60,024 nt of DNA from Gemmatimonadota bacterium (GTDB lineage: Bacteria; Gemmatimonadota; Gemmatimonadetes; Palauibacterales; Palauibacteraceae): contig JAJCZV010000197.1 of NCBI GenBank assembly GCA_029262175.1, forward strand, positions 1 to 60,024. Direction: 5' to 3'. The translations under genes and the position numbers were made by a program. The notes beneath the pieces were generated by a model. The model saw nothing but the letters and a program-made list of their open reading frames with translations. It did no database searches and was not told the DNA's origin. Shown in pieces: positions 17,624-26,934 of this stretch. How positions within the stretch are numbered: the first letter of the stretch is position 1; every line of letters starts with the position of its first letter.

Positions 17624-19729
17624 ATGCGTCTTTGTGCCCGCCGCTCCATTTGGTGTCTCTTCGCCGTAAACGCACTTACGCTCGGGCCGCTCCTTGGACA
17701 GGGTCGCCCCTTGGAGCTCGAGGACTACTACCGGCTCAAGGATGTCGGCAGTCCCGCGCTGTCGCCGGACGGTTCGCGCGTCGCGTTTGTCGTGACCTCG
17801 ATCCTCGAAGAAGAGAATGGGCGGCACACCGAGATCTGGCTCGTCCACGCCGATGGCTCGAGCACGGCGACTCGTCTTACGAGTCCGGCGTTCAGCGCAT
17901 CGGCGCCTCGCTGGAGTCCAGATGGCGCGCTTCTTTCCTTCACGTCTCGGCGGCCCGGTCCCGATGGCCAAACCCAGGGGACTACCTGGTTCCTCCGCAT
18001 GGACCAGCCCGCGGGCGAAGCGTTCCAAATGCCAGCCCTGTCCGGAACGCCGACGTTTAGCCGCGACGGATCTGCGATCGCCTTCACCGAGCCGACTCCG
18101 CCACCTGCCGGCCCCGAGCCCCGATATGCGTCAGAGTTTGAAGCCCGCACCGCCGAACGCTTCGACGGTAGGATCTACGACTGGATGAACTATCGGTTCG
18201 ATCGGCGAGGGTATCTCGCGGATCCCCGAGATCCGCAGGCCACTCCGCCGAGCGAGCTGTACGTACTTGCCCCTGATGGAGAAAGCGCGCGCCAGCTGAC
18301 GGAGTTGGGCGTCGATGTTCAAAGTCCAGTTTGGAGCCCAGACGGCAGTCGACTGGCGTTTATCGCCGACGCTCACCAGCGCGACGAGCACACCTACGGC
18401 CGCTCCGATGTATGGACGGTCACCATGACCGGTCAGGTCAGTCGGCTAACCGACGATGAATACGACTATGCTTCGATCGAGTGGCTGCCGACAGGAGATC
18501 AACTCGTCGCCCGAGCCGCGGAGAGCCTGGATGTCATCATAAGAGAAGAGCGCGGCAAGGGCGCTCCGAGCGATCTTTTCGTGCTCGACGCTTCTACCGG
18601 TGCGCACGTAAGAAACCTGACCGCCGATTGGGACCTCATCGCGGGGTCGCCCACCGTTGGTGCCGACGGTTCACACGTCTATTTCTCGGCGGGCATCGGC
18701 GGAAACACGCATCTGTTTCGTGTCTCCGTTGCGGGTGGAGACGTGGAGCAGATGACCACTGGGGATCGTCGACTCGCAGGCTTTTCCTATTCGAGCGACT
18801 TCTCGAAGATGACGTATCGGGTAACGGACCCGACGAACCCCGGCGACATCTGGATCGCCGATTCGAACGGTACCGAAGAAGTCAGGTTGACCTCGGTCAA
18901 CGAGGCGGTCCTCGCCGAGCTGGTTCTCGCGACCCCTGAGCGCCTCCTCTTCAATAGTGCGGACGGGACGGATATCGAAGGCTGGATGCTCCCCGCCCGA
19001 GGGTATTCCTCCGCTAGCTCAGGATACCCGATGATCCTTCAGATGCATGGAGGACCTCACGGGGCCTATGGAAACAGCTTTTCGTTCGATCAGCAGCTTC
19101 TGGCGGCCCGTGGGTACATGGTTCTGTTTACGAACCCGCGAGCGTCGACGGGATATGGCGAAGACTTCCGTTGGGGGACGTGGGGTGGTTGGGGCGTGAT
19201 CGACTTCGACGACGTCATGAGCGGGGTCGATCATGCCATCGCGAACTATGCCATCGATGAAGCTCGGATGGGCGCGACCGGGTATTCGTACGGCGGGTAT
19301 CTCACCAATTGGGTCATCACACACACCGACCGGTTCGCTGCGGCCATCGCGGGCGCCGGGATTTCGAATTGGGTCAGCGACTATGGCACCGCTGACATTC
19401 CGCGGACGAAAGAGAGCGAATTCTACGGTCCACCGTGGGAGGAACGCGGCCTCGAACACCTCCTACGGTCGTCTCCGATCATCCATGCCAAGGGCGTGAG
19501 CACGCCGACGATGTTCATCAACGGCGAGTTCGATCACCGCGTCCCGATCGAAGAGGCCGAACAGATGTACGTGGCGCTTCGCAAACAAAAAGTACCCGCC
19601 AAGTTCGTGCGCTATCCGGAGTCCTATCACGGCGGTTGGACGCCGTGGCGTACGGTCCACCGCATGTGGATTCAGCTCGAGTGGTGGGAGCAGTATCTCG
19701 CGCAGCAAGCGACGTCGGAGGAGGGATGA
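17624..19729 (+). CDS. Secreted S9-family prolyl oligopeptidase-like serine peptidase
   Basis: 701 residues: signal peptide (1-26), TolB/PD40-like propeller (about 35-430; LSPDGSRVAFV, WSPDGALLSF, WSPDGSRLAFI) and an alpha/beta-hydrolase domain. The catalytic triad is visible: Ser in GYSYGGY, Asp in NGEFDHRVP and His in SYHGGW. The family includes dipeptidyl-peptidase IV and acylaminoacyl peptidases acting on short peptides. ATG 17624 was chosen over 17612 because GGAGG lies six bases before it. Confidence 0.94.
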   Translation: MRLCARRSIWCLFAVNALTLGPLLGQGRPLELEDYYRLKDVGSPALSPDGSRVAFVVTSILEEENGRHTEIWLVHADGSSTATRLTSPAFSASAPRWSPDGALLSFTSRRPGPDGQTQGTTWFLRMDQPAGEAFQMPALSGTPTFSRDGSAIAFTEPTPPPAGPEPRYASEFEARTAERFDGRIYDWMNYRFDRRGYLADPRDPQATPPSELYVLAPDGESARQLTELGVDVQSPVWSPDGSRLAFIADAHQRDEHTYGRSDVWTVTMTGQVSRLTDDEYDYASIEWLPTGDQLVARAAESLDVIIREERGKGAPSDLFVLDASTGAHVRNLTADWDLIAGSPTVGADGSHVYFSAGIGGNTHLFRVSVAGGDVEQMTTGDRRLAGFSYSSDFSKMTYRVTDPTNPGDIWIADSNGTEEVRLTSVNEAVLAELVLATPERLLFNSADGTDIEGWMLPARGYSSASSGYPMILQMHGGPHGAYGNSFSFDQQLLAARGYMVLFTNPRASTGYGEDFRWGTWGGWGVIDFDDVMSGVDHAIANYAIDEARMGATGYSYGGYLTNWVITHTDRFAAAIAGAGISNWVSDYGTADIPRTKESEFYGPPWEERGLEHLLRSSPIIHAKGVSTPTMFINGEFDHRVPIEEAEQMYVALRKQKVPAKFVRYPESYHGGWTPWRTVHRMWIQLEWWEQYLAQQATSEEG

Positions 19730-19733
19730 GAAC

Positions 19734-20462
19734 GTGCTGACGGACGCATCGAGCCGGGTGGTCAGCCGGCGCCACTTCGTCACCCGAGCCTCGAGTACCG
19801 CTCTGCTCGGCGGCCTCGCGGGGTGTGATCGCACGAACGCCTCTGCGGAGCTGCAGGTCGTACCGCCGGCATACGGTGCACGAAGCGCTCTTGCCGAGCC
19901 CGGCCCCATGCTGCCGCCGGTGCCGGCCGTCTTGGTGACGGCGAACGGGCGGGCGGGCGACCCGGACGAGATCTCGGTGCTGTGGTCGTTCGTGGTGAAC
20001 GGCGACCCTCCCCAGATCGGGGTGAGCGCCGGCGATGAGCACGTGATCGGTGCTCTGATCGAGCTTCACGGCGCGTTCGTCCTCAACGTCCCCACCGCAG
20101 ACCTGGTGGAGCGGTTTGATACCGTCGACATGAATTCTTCGCGGGTGGCGGACAAGTTCGCGCTGGCCGGATTTACGCGGGGTCGAGCGTCGAGCGTCGA
20201 CGCGCCGACCGTGGAAGAGGCCCCGATCCATCTCGAGTGCCGCGTGATCGATCGACTCAGGGTCCCGCCTGCGCGCACGATCTACATCGCCGAGGTCGTG
20301 GCGACCACCGCACTCGCAGGAGCGGTCGATCAAAGCGGACGACTACTCGTCTCGGACGTCCCGTTCTTCGGAATGACGGCGGGGAGCGGCGAGCACTGGA
20401 CGATGGGTCGTGAGGTCGGCCACATCGGGATGACCGTCGGGCGCGACGACATCAAGTATTGA
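19734..20462 (+). CDS. Exported flavin reductase-like (FMN split-barrel) protein with Tat/lipoprotein signal
   Basis: 242 residues. The N-terminus has a twin-arginine motif (SRRHFVTRA) and a lipobox (LGGLAGC), so it looks like a Tat-exported lipoprotein. The rest is the flavin reductase-like split barrel: PAVLVTANGRAGDPDEISVLW, PQIGVSAGDEH, GAFVLNVPT, VADKFALAGFT, and HLECRVIDRL. Most relatives are cytoplasmic, so export is unusual. It starts (GTG 19734, with GGAGGAGGG upstream) just after the S9 peptidase stop. Its last 120 bases overlap the 3' end of the convergent ABC gene. Confidence 0.82.
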   Translation: MLTDASSRVVSRRHFVTRASSTALLGGLAGCDRTNASAELQVVPPAYGARSALAEPGPMLPPVPAVLVTANGRAGDPDEISVLWSFVVNGDPPQIGVSAGDEHVIGALIELHGAFVLNVPTADLVERFDTVDMNSSRVADKFALAGFTRGRASSVDAPTVEEAPIHLECRVIDRLRVPPARTIYIAEVVATTALAGAVDQSGRLLVSDVPFFGMTAGSGEHWTMGREVGHIGMTVGRDDIKY

Positions 20463-22346
20463 ACTTGCCGGACTGAACTGCGTGCGAAACAGACTCGCAT
20501 AGAGGCCCGCCGCCCCCAGGAGTTCCTCATGGGTGCCGCTCTCCACGATCCGACCGCCGTCGAGCACCAGGATCCGATCCGCGCCTAGCACCGTAGCAAG
20601 TCGGTGCGCAATGACCAGCGAGGTGCGGCCTTTGAGGACATGGCCCAAGGCCTCTTGGATCAACGCCTCGGAGTGTGCGTCGAGGTGGGACGTCGCTTCG
20701 TCGAGAATCAGGATCTTGGGGTCCTTGAGCAGCACTCGTGCGATCGCGAGCCGCTGCTGTTCTCCGCCGGAGAGTCGATATCCCCGCTCACCCACGACCG
20801 TGTCGTACTTGGAGGGAAGCCCCTCCACAAACTCGTCGATGTTGGCTGCCTTAGCCGCTGCGCAGATCTCCTCGCCCGTCGCATCGGGCGTGGAATAGCG
20901 GATGTTCGCTTCGATCGTGTCGTGAAACAGATAGGTTTCCTGCGTGACCACACCGACCGCAGACGCGATGGAGTCGAAACTCAGATCACGTACGTCGTGG
21001 CCATCGATTCGAACCGCCCCCTGCGTCGCGTCGTACAGACGCGGCACGAGATACGTAAGCGTCGTCTTGCCCGCCCCGCTCGGGCCGACGAGGGCGACGG
21101 TCTCTCCCGCCTCCGCCGCAAACGATAAATTCCGAAGCGCCCAGCCTTCGACGTCCCGCTGGGCGTCCGGATCATCCTCCTGCGTCATGCCCGACCAGCC
21201 GTAGCGTCGGACAGACTCCAACCCCTCGGGCCCTCCCGCGCCGTAAGAGAAGGAAACGTCATCGAATGAGACGCGGCCATCGACCTGCGTCAACTCGACG
21301 GAGTCCGGTCGCTCCGCGATGGAAAGCGGCATGTCGAGGACTTCGAAAACGCGCTCGAAGGAAACCAGCGAGGTGGCGAACTCCACCCGCGTGTTGGTCA
21401 ATGACGACAGCGGTCCGTAAAGCCTCGAGAGATAGGCCGAAAGCGCGACGATGGTCCCCACCGTCAGCGCGCCGGTGATGACCATGTTTGCGCCGACCCA
21501 GAACACCAGCGCTGTGCCAATCGCGCTGACCACGCCTAGCGACATGAAGAACCAGCGTCCGATGGTGGCCTGCCGGATCGCCAGCTCGCGCACCTTGGAT
21601 GCTTTATCCGCAAAACGGTCGTTCTCATCCGGGATGCGTCCAAACAGCTTGGCAAGCAAGGCCCCGGACACACTCAGCGTCTCCTGCATCATGGTGTTCA
21701 TGTCCGCCCGCTCTTCCATCTGTCGGCGTCGGACCAAGCGGAGCTTTTTGCCCACGCCACGCGAAGCGAGCAGAAAGAACGGGAGGATGGCGACCGCGAG
21801 GAGTGTGAGTCGCCATTCCAAACCCAGCATGATGCCCAGGGTCGCGACGACCGCGACGAGGTTCGAGGCCAGGGTGACGAAGGTAGAGGTCACGGCTTGC
21901 TGAGCCCCGACGACATCGGTGTTCAGGCGCGACATCAGTTCGCCGGTTTTCGTATTGGTGAAGAACTCCATCGACTGACGCTGCACGCGGTCGAACAACT
22001 CGCAGCGGAGATCGTAGATGATCCCCTGACCCATCGACGCTGAAGCCCAGCGCTGGACCACCCCGATCACCCCATTTACAAGCGGAATCGCGACCATCCC
22101 CAGACCGAGGAGGGTTACGAGCCCGACGTCCCCTCGCGGGATCGCGTTGTCGATCAAGGCCCGCATCAGAAGCGGCGGACCGAGTGAGAGCAGGGAAATC
22201 ACGAAGATCGTAGAGAGGACGACAAAAAGACGCCCCCGGTACGGCCCAGCGTAGGCGAGCACACGCTTGAGGAGCGCGCGGTCGACCTTGGGGCGGTCCT
22301 GCTCCTCGTCGTACTTTACGTACGACCACCATCCGCTTCCGTGCAT
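20343..22346 (-). CDS. ABC exporter half-transporter (MsbA/MDR type)
   Basis: 667 residues with an N-terminal six-helix membrane domain (about 30-330) and a C-terminal ATPase. Seen in the ATPase: Walker A GPSGAGKTT, signature LSGGEQQRL, Walker B ILILDEATSHLD and the H-loop VIAHRLAT. An insertion GWSGMTQEDDPDAQRDVEG lies just before the first beta strand of the ATPase. The expected end YASLFRTQF is followed by about 40 extra residues encoded opposite the 3' end of the flavin reductase-like gene. A fused half-transporter works as a dimer and exports lipids, peptides or drugs; the substrate is unknown. Confidence 0.93.
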   Translation of the reverse strand: MHGSGWWSYVKYDEEQDRPKVDRALLKRVLAYAGPYRGRLFVVLSTIFVISLLSLGPPLLMRALIDNAIPRGDVGLVTLLGLGMVAIPLVNGVIGVVQRWASASMGQGIIYDLRCELFDRVQRQSMEFFTNTKTGELMSRLNTDVVGAQQAVTSTFVTLASNLVAVVATLGIMLGLEWRLTLLAVAILPFFLLASRGVGKKLRLVRRRQMEERADMNTMMQETLSVSGALLAKLFGRIPDENDRFADKASKVRELAIRQATIGRWFFMSLGVVSAIGTALVFWVGANMVITGALTVGTIVALSAYLSRLYGPLSSLTNTRVEFATSLVSFERVFEVLDMPLSIAERPDSVELTQVDGRVSFDDVSFSYGAGGPEGLESVRRYGWSGMTQEDDPDAQRDVEGWALRNLSFAAEAGETVALVGPSGAGKTTLTYLVPRLYDATQGAVRIDGHDVRDLSFDSIASAVGVVTQETYLFHDTIEANIRYSTPDATGEEICAAAKAANIDEFVEGLPSKYDTVVGERGYRLSGGEQQRLAIARVLLKDPKILILDEATSHLDAHSEALIQEALGHVLKGRTSLVIAHRLATVLGADRILVLDGGRIVESGTHEELLGAAGLYASLFRTQFSPASSILDVVAPDGHPDVADLTTHRPVLAAPRRHSEERDVRDE

Positions 22347-22388
22347 CGTGCGAAGTTACGCCGCGACCGTCCGAGACGAAGGGTGAAC

Positions 22389-23771
22389 ATGAAGATCAGA
22401 GTTCAGCTCGCCGCAATCGTTCTGTCCTTCGCTACCGGGCCTCAGTGGCTCGCGGCGCAGCATTTTCCCGATGACGCGCGTCTGTTGGAGATCATTCAGA
22501 CCCGCGTCGAGCAAGGGCGAGCGACCGGGATCGTGCTCGGAGTGCTGGAGGCGGACGGAAGCCGTCGGATCGTCGCGTTTGGCGATCCTGGCCCGGACGC
22601 CCTGCCGCTCGGGCCGGAATCGGTGTTCGAGATCGGGTCGATCAGCAAGGCGTTCACCGGAATTCTGCTCGCCGACATGATCGAGCGTGGCGAAGTGACC
22701 CTGGAGGCACCGCTCCAGGCTTATGTGCACGAGGGTGTGACCGTGCCCTCTCGCGGCGGACGCCAGATCACGCTGCTCGATATCGCGACACACCGTTCCT
22801 CGTTGCCGAGACTTCCGGGCAACATGACGGTGTCCGATCCGCTGAACCCCTACGCGGACTACTCGGAAGATGACCTGCACGAGTATGTGTCGGCCGTCGA
22901 ATTGTCGCGCGACATCGGATCTGAATACGAGTACTCGAACCTCGCCGTCGGACTGCTTGGACACGTCCTCGCCGCCCGCGCCAACACCGATTATGAAACG
23001 TTGTTGCACGATCGAATCCTGGATCCGCTCGGGATGACCATGAGCGGGATCGCCCTATCGCCCGAGATGGAGTCTTGGCTCGCTGCGGGTCACACCGACC
23101 AAGGGGAGGTGACGAAGAATTGGGATCTGCCTACGCTCGCGGGTGCCGGGGCGATTCGGTCCAACATGAACGACATGCTCACCTTTCTCGAGGCCAACGT
23201 GGGTCAGTCCAGAACAGCCCTCGAACGGGCCATGCGGGCAAGCCACGAGGTGCGCCGAGAGGCCGGCGGAAACAACGACATCGGGCTGCTCTGGCATGCC
23301 CTCGACGTAAACGGCTCGAGGATCGTCTGGCACAATGGTGGTACAGGCGGCTATCGAACGTTTGCCGGGTTCGATCCTGAACTCGGGGTCGGCGCGGTCG
23401 TGCTGACGAATTCCGCCCACGGGGCCGATGACATCGGTCTTCATCTCATCAACTCCGCCGTACCGCTTGCACCGGTGCCGCCGCCCGTGCAGGAGCGAGT
23501 CGAGATCGAGGTGAGCGCCGAGGTGCTCGAACGTTACGTCGGTGTCTATGAGCTGGTTCCGGAGTTTAGGATCACCGTCACTTTGGAAGACGGGAGCCTC
23601 CACGTTCAGGCGACAGGTCAGCCCAAGTTCCCGATCTTTGCCGAGTCCGAGAGCAAGTTCTTCTTGAAGGTCGTCGACGCCCAGGTGACGTTCGTCCCGG
23701 AGAATGGCGAGGTCACGTCGCTCATCATGCACCAGGGTGGCGTGGACCAAACTGCCCGCAAAGTCGGCTAG
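22389..23771 (+). CDS. Secreted serine hydrolase of the beta-lactamase (class C / PBP4*-like) family
   Basis: 460 residues with a signal peptide (1-24, WLAAQ). The penicillin-recognising motifs are present: S84-I-S-K87 in EIGSISKAFTG, YSN in YEYSNLAVG and HNG in WHNGGTGGYR replacing KTG. A C-terminal lipocalin-like domain (about 390-455, VLERYVGVYELVPEFRITVTLEDGSL) follows, common in this group. Most such proteins are D-aminopeptidases or esterases rather than true beta-lactamases. It is divergent from the ABC exporter with only 42 bases between the starts. Confidence 0.9.
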   Translation: MKIRVQLAAIVLSFATGPQWLAAQHFPDDARLLEIIQTRVEQGRATGIVLGVLEADGSRRIVAFGDPGPDALPLGPESVFEIGSISKAFTGILLADMIERGEVTLEAPLQAYVHEGVTVPSRGGRQITLLDIATHRSSLPRLPGNMTVSDPLNPYADYSEDDLHEYVSAVELSRDIGSEYEYSNLAVGLLGHVLAARANTDYETLLHDRILDPLGMTMSGIALSPEMESWLAAGHTDQGEVTKNWDLPTLAGAGAIRSNMNDMLTFLEANVGQSRTALERAMRASHEVRREAGGNNDIGLLWHALDVNGSRIVWHNGGTGGYRTFAGFDPELGVGAVVLTNSAHGADDIGLHLINSAVPLAPVPPPVQERVEIEVSAEVLERYVGVYELVPEFRITVTLEDGSLHVQATGQPKFPIFAESESKFFLKVVDAQVTFVPENGEVTSLIMHQGGVDQTARKVG

Positions 23772-23894
23772 GCCGGGGCCAAACGTGTCGACGCCGCAAC
23801 CACCGGTGGCGGGGTTGGTCGACGTGCTCGTCGTCGGTAGCTTTCCCGTCGCGCAGGAAAAAACGAGGCCAACCAACGGGAGTACGCGCTCGAC

Positions 23895-25619
23895 GTGAGG
23901 GAACCCGACGCCAGCAATGCGGAACCGCAGGTAAATCCGCACCTGTCGGCGATCTACACGCCCGAGGTGTTGGCCGCTGCGCAACTGATGTTCAGTGAAA
24001 TCGACCGCGAACGCGAGTCGGTTTCCTACGGAATCGTAGATCGCGTGCACTGGGGCTGGAAGTTCCGCGACTACCCTGTCGGCATCCTTCAACTCGCTTG
24101 TTATCCGGCGTCGTTCCTGTGGCGACACCCCCTTCCGGGGAGCCCGTATTCAGGACATGATCGGGTGCTGGAGTGGATCCTCGCGGTGTTCGACAACACC
24201 CTTAGCCGCCAGCACCGCAACGGGGCGTTCTCGGCTTTCGTTCCGTTCGAGCAAGACACGATGTCGACCCTTCAGGCGATGTATGGTCTCGCCCGGGCTC
24301 GCGAACATTTAGGCGACGCGCTCCCCGCTCGTCTGGACGAGCGATACCGCGAGGCGTTCGCCAGGGCGGCCGCGTTCGCCCGAGATGGAAGCGAGAAGCA
24401 CGCGTTCGTCAGCAACCACTCTGCGCTCATGGCCGTTTCGTTCCACGACGCGTTCGAGGCCACCGGTGATGAGAAATACCGGACCCGCGCGGAGGCGCTG
24501 ATCGATCGTATTCTCGACGAGCAGTCGCGAGAGGGTTGGTACAACGAGTACGGCGGGTCCGACCCGGGATACGAGACCCTGGGCATCTTCTACCTCGCTC
24601 AATACTGGCGGCGCACCGGGTCCGCGCGCGTGCTCGAGTCGCTACGACAGAGCGTCGAGTTCATCGCGCACGGCGTGCATCCCGACGGGAGTATTGGCGG
24701 AGTCTACGGCAGCCGGCACACTTCGCTTTATATGCCGGCGGGGTTTGAGCTGTTGTCCTCAGAGATTCCGATGGCGGCCGCGATTGCGCGATACATGCGC
24801 GAGCGTTTCCAACGTCGAAACGTCGTGACACCGTCGGCTGCCGACACAGAGAACATCGTGCCGTTGAGCTATGGGTACCTCGAGGCATGTTTGGCGCCTC
24901 CGCTTGAAGACGGTCCGCTTCCTTTGTTGCCCTGTGAAACGGATGGCCTCCGGGAACACTTCGAGCAGTCACAGCTCAGCGTGATCTCGACCCGGCGCTA
25001 CTACGCGGTCATTCACGCGGGGAAGGGGGGCGTATTGCGGGTTTTCGACCGAGCGCGCGAGACGTTGGCCTACGAGGACGCGGGCTATGTGGTGCGCTCG
25101 GGTAACCGTCGCTGGACGTCGCAGACTCTTGGACTCGGCGGCCGTGAGGGCGCCGCGCAAGACGCCGAGGTGAGTTGCCAGGCGCGCCTGTCGGAGGTCC
25201 GCCAGGAGTTGCCATCGCCTCTTCGCGTAATCATTCTGCGGATCCTCAACCTCACCCTCTTCCGACACGCCGGCCTAGGGAACTGGATCCGCAGCCAGAT
25301 TGCCGTTCGACTGATCCTGTCCAAAAAACCCGGACCGTTTCGGCTTCACCGAAACGTCGTGTTTGAGGAGGACCGCTTCTTGGTGCGCGACCGCCTGGAG
25401 CGCACGAGTGCCGTGAACGTTGACGACGTCTGCCTGCCCAGGCAGTTCACGTCTATCCACATGGGGTCGGCAAAGTACTTCCACCCCAACGAGCTACGGG
25501 GGCTTCCCGAGGCGTCGGTCGGGCACATGCGGGAACAGCTCAACCGCGACGGGTCGGCGCGCTTCGCCTTCTCGGTGGGGTTCTCGGGGGATGGGGAGGT
25601 TCGACAGGTCGTGGAGTAG
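23895..25619 (+). CDS. Unrecognised protein, predicted (alpha/alpha)-toroid plus C-terminal beta domain
   Basis: 574 residues, no signal peptide. The first 340 residues are helical with repeated patterns of the (alpha/alpha)-barrel type (WKFRDYPVGILQLACY, NTLSRQHRNGAFSAFVPFEQDTMSTLQAMYGLA, SNHSALMAVSFHDAFEATGDEKY, GWYNEYGGSDPGYETLGIFYLAQYW). The rest is predicted beta-rich, which together recalls polysaccharide lyases of the heparinase II/III group, but no catalytic residues could be assigned. GTG 23895 is the only early start. It precedes the CC-tail/ArsA-like/CstA cassette by 38 bases and may be read with it. Confidence 0.7.
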   Translation: MREPDASNAEPQVNPHLSAIYTPEVLAAAQLMFSEIDRERESVSYGIVDRVHWGWKFRDYPVGILQLACYPASFLWRHPLPGSPYSGHDRVLEWILAVFDNTLSRQHRNGAFSAFVPFEQDTMSTLQAMYGLARAREHLGDALPARLDERYREAFARAAAFARDGSEKHAFVSNHSALMAVSFHDAFEATGDEKYRTRAEALIDRILDEQSREGWYNEYGGSDPGYETLGIFYLAQYWRRTGSARVLESLRQSVEFIAHGVHPDGSIGGVYGSRHTSLYMPAGFELLSSEIPMAAAIARYMRERFQRRNVVTPSAADTENIVPLSYGYLEACLAPPLEDGPLPLLPCETDGLREHFEQSQLSVISTRRYYAVIHAGKGGVLRVFDRARETLAYEDAGYVVRSGNRRWTSQTLGLGGREGAAQDAEVSCQARLSEVRQELPSPLRVIILRILNLTLFRHAGLGNWIRSQIAVRLILSKKPGPFRLHRNVVFEEDRFLVRDRLERTSAVNVDDVCLPRQFTSIHMGSAKYFHPNELRGLPEASVGHMREQLNRDGSARFAFSVGFSGDGEVRQVVE

Positions 25620-25657
25620 GGCTCGACGCAGCCCTCCCACCGGGCAATACTCCCCCC

Positions 25658-25942
25658 ATGCCAACCGACACGCTTTTTTCTCGAATACGCTCACGGCTGC
25701 GTGCGGCGCGAGACATCTATGAAGGGATGTACATCGCGCCATATCGCTCCACCATCCATCGCGAATATCTGCGTCAACACGATGCGTTCATGTTGATGGG
25801 CTTCTCCGATTTGCTCGGCGTGCCGAACCCGATCCAGTTTTATATGCTCGAGCTCTATCCGTCGCTCATCGACGAGTTCCATGAATGGCACATCCGGGTC
25901 GGTATGGAGCATCCCCCTGAGGGCGGGTTTCGCTGCTGTTGA
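25658..25942 (+). CDS. Small protein ending in Cys-Cys (cory-CC-star-like)
   Basis: 94 residues, mostly helical, acidic in the second half, ending GGFRCC (C93, C94) at the stop codon. From memory this matches a small NCBI family named cory-CC-star, whose members end in two cysteines and lie near ArsA-like ATPase and cstA genes; I could not verify this. Visible conserved-looking segments are RDIYEGMYIAPYRSTIHREYL and MGFSDLLGVPNP. Its stop overlaps the TTG of the ATPase gene (TTGA), so the two are coupled. The pair of cysteines could bind metal, form a disulfide or be modified; that is inference. Confidence 0.78.
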   Translation: MPTDTLFSRIRSRLRAARDIYEGMYIAPYRSTIHREYLRQHDAFMLMGFSDLLGVPNPIQFYMLELYPSLIDEFHEWHIRVGMEHPPEGGFRCC

Positions 25943-26934
25943 ACGTCGAATCGTCACGGCTTCCGTTTCCGGCCCAACGAATCCTCTTTTTCGGCGGGAA
26001 GGGCGGTGTCGGCAAGACCACGATGTCGTCGCTTGCCGCGCTTGATGCGGCGGGTCGGGGAGAGAAGACGCTTCTCGTGTCTACCGATCCAGCCCATTCC
26101 ACCGCCGACATTCTCCAACTCGAACTCTCCGATCGCCCGCGTCCCGTGGTGGCGGATTGCTGGGCCATGGAGATCGACCCGGAGGTAGAGGCCGATCGCT
26201 ACATCGAGGGTGTCAAGGAGCGGGTCGCGAGCGCGGCTCCGCCGCGACTTCTCGGCGAGGTCTATCGGCAGATCGACATCGCCCGTGTATCCCCCGGCGC
26301 CATCGAGGCCGCCTTGTTCGACCGGTTCACTCGGATTCTCGAGGGAGAGGGCAAGGACTTCGATCGTATCATTTTTGATACGGCGCCCACCGGGCAAACC
26401 CTTCGTCTACTCTCGCTTCCTGAATTGATGACCACCTGGATGACGGGTCTGATCAAGCGACGAAAAAAAGTGGGAGCGCTGTCAAAAATGTGGCAGAACG
26501 TCGCGGGGTCGGAGGCCAGTGAGACGCTTCGCGACGACCCGCTTCTCAAAGCCCTCGAGGAACGTCGAGGTCGCTTTCACCGAGCCCGTCAACTTCTCAC
26601 CAACCCGAAGAAAACGGCCTTCGTTTTTGTCCTCATTCCCGAGCGCCTCCCGATCTGGGAGACCGAAAAGGCCGTGGAAGCGCTCTCGAAGTATAACATT
26701 CCGGTTGGCGCCATCATCGTCAATCAGCTTCTTCCCGCCCTGAGCGCCGACGGTGAGGACGAGCCGTTTCTTAGGAGCCGGCGCGAGCGAGAAGCGGGAT
26801 ACCTTGCGAGGATCGCGAAGAATCTCGGAGATTGGCCTATTCTAAGCGTCGCCCTACAGGATACCGATCCGGTAGGTGTCGATGCGCTGAAAGCGATTCG
26901 CGTGCACCCGACCCCGGCGGAGGTTCTTGGATGA
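25939..26934 (+). CDS. ArsA/Get3-family ATPase
   Basis: 331 residues, a single-domain member of the ArsA/GET3 family. The deviant Walker A is GGKGGVGKTT (19-28), the next signature is STDPAHSTADILQ, and the switch II is FDTAPTGQTLRLL. The family moves tail-anchored membrane proteins (Get3) or drives arsenite efflux (ArsA). Only one cysteine is visible and there is no arsB or arsR nearby, so arsenic resistance is unlikely here. The TTG start overlaps the CC-tail gene stop and its own stop overlaps the cstA start (ATGA). Confidence 0.92.
   Translation: MNVESSRLPFPAQRILFFGGKGGVGKTTMSSLAALDAAGRGEKTLLVSTDPAHSTADILQLELSDRPRPVVADCWAMEIDPEVEADRYIEGVKERVASAAPPRLLGEVYRQIDIARVSPGAIEAALFDRFTRILEGEGKDFDRIIFDTAPTGQTLRLLSLPELMTTWMTGLIKRRKKVGALSKMWQNVAGSEASETLRDDPLLKALEERRGRFHRARQLLTNPKKTAFVFVLIPERLPIWETEKAVEALSKYNIPVGAIIVNQLLPALSADGEDEPFLRSRREREAGYLARIAKNLGDWPILSVALQDTDPVGVDALKAIRVHPTPAEVLG

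Noticed and set aside
22389..23771. Antibiotic-resistance beta-lactamase
   Set aside because: HNG in place of KTG and a C-terminal lipocalin-like domain suggest a general serine hydrolase; no resistance context.
25939..26934. Arsenical pump ATPase for arsenic resistance
   Set aside because: No arsR, arsB or arsD nearby, one domain only, a single cysteine visible; the link with cstA points elsewhere.
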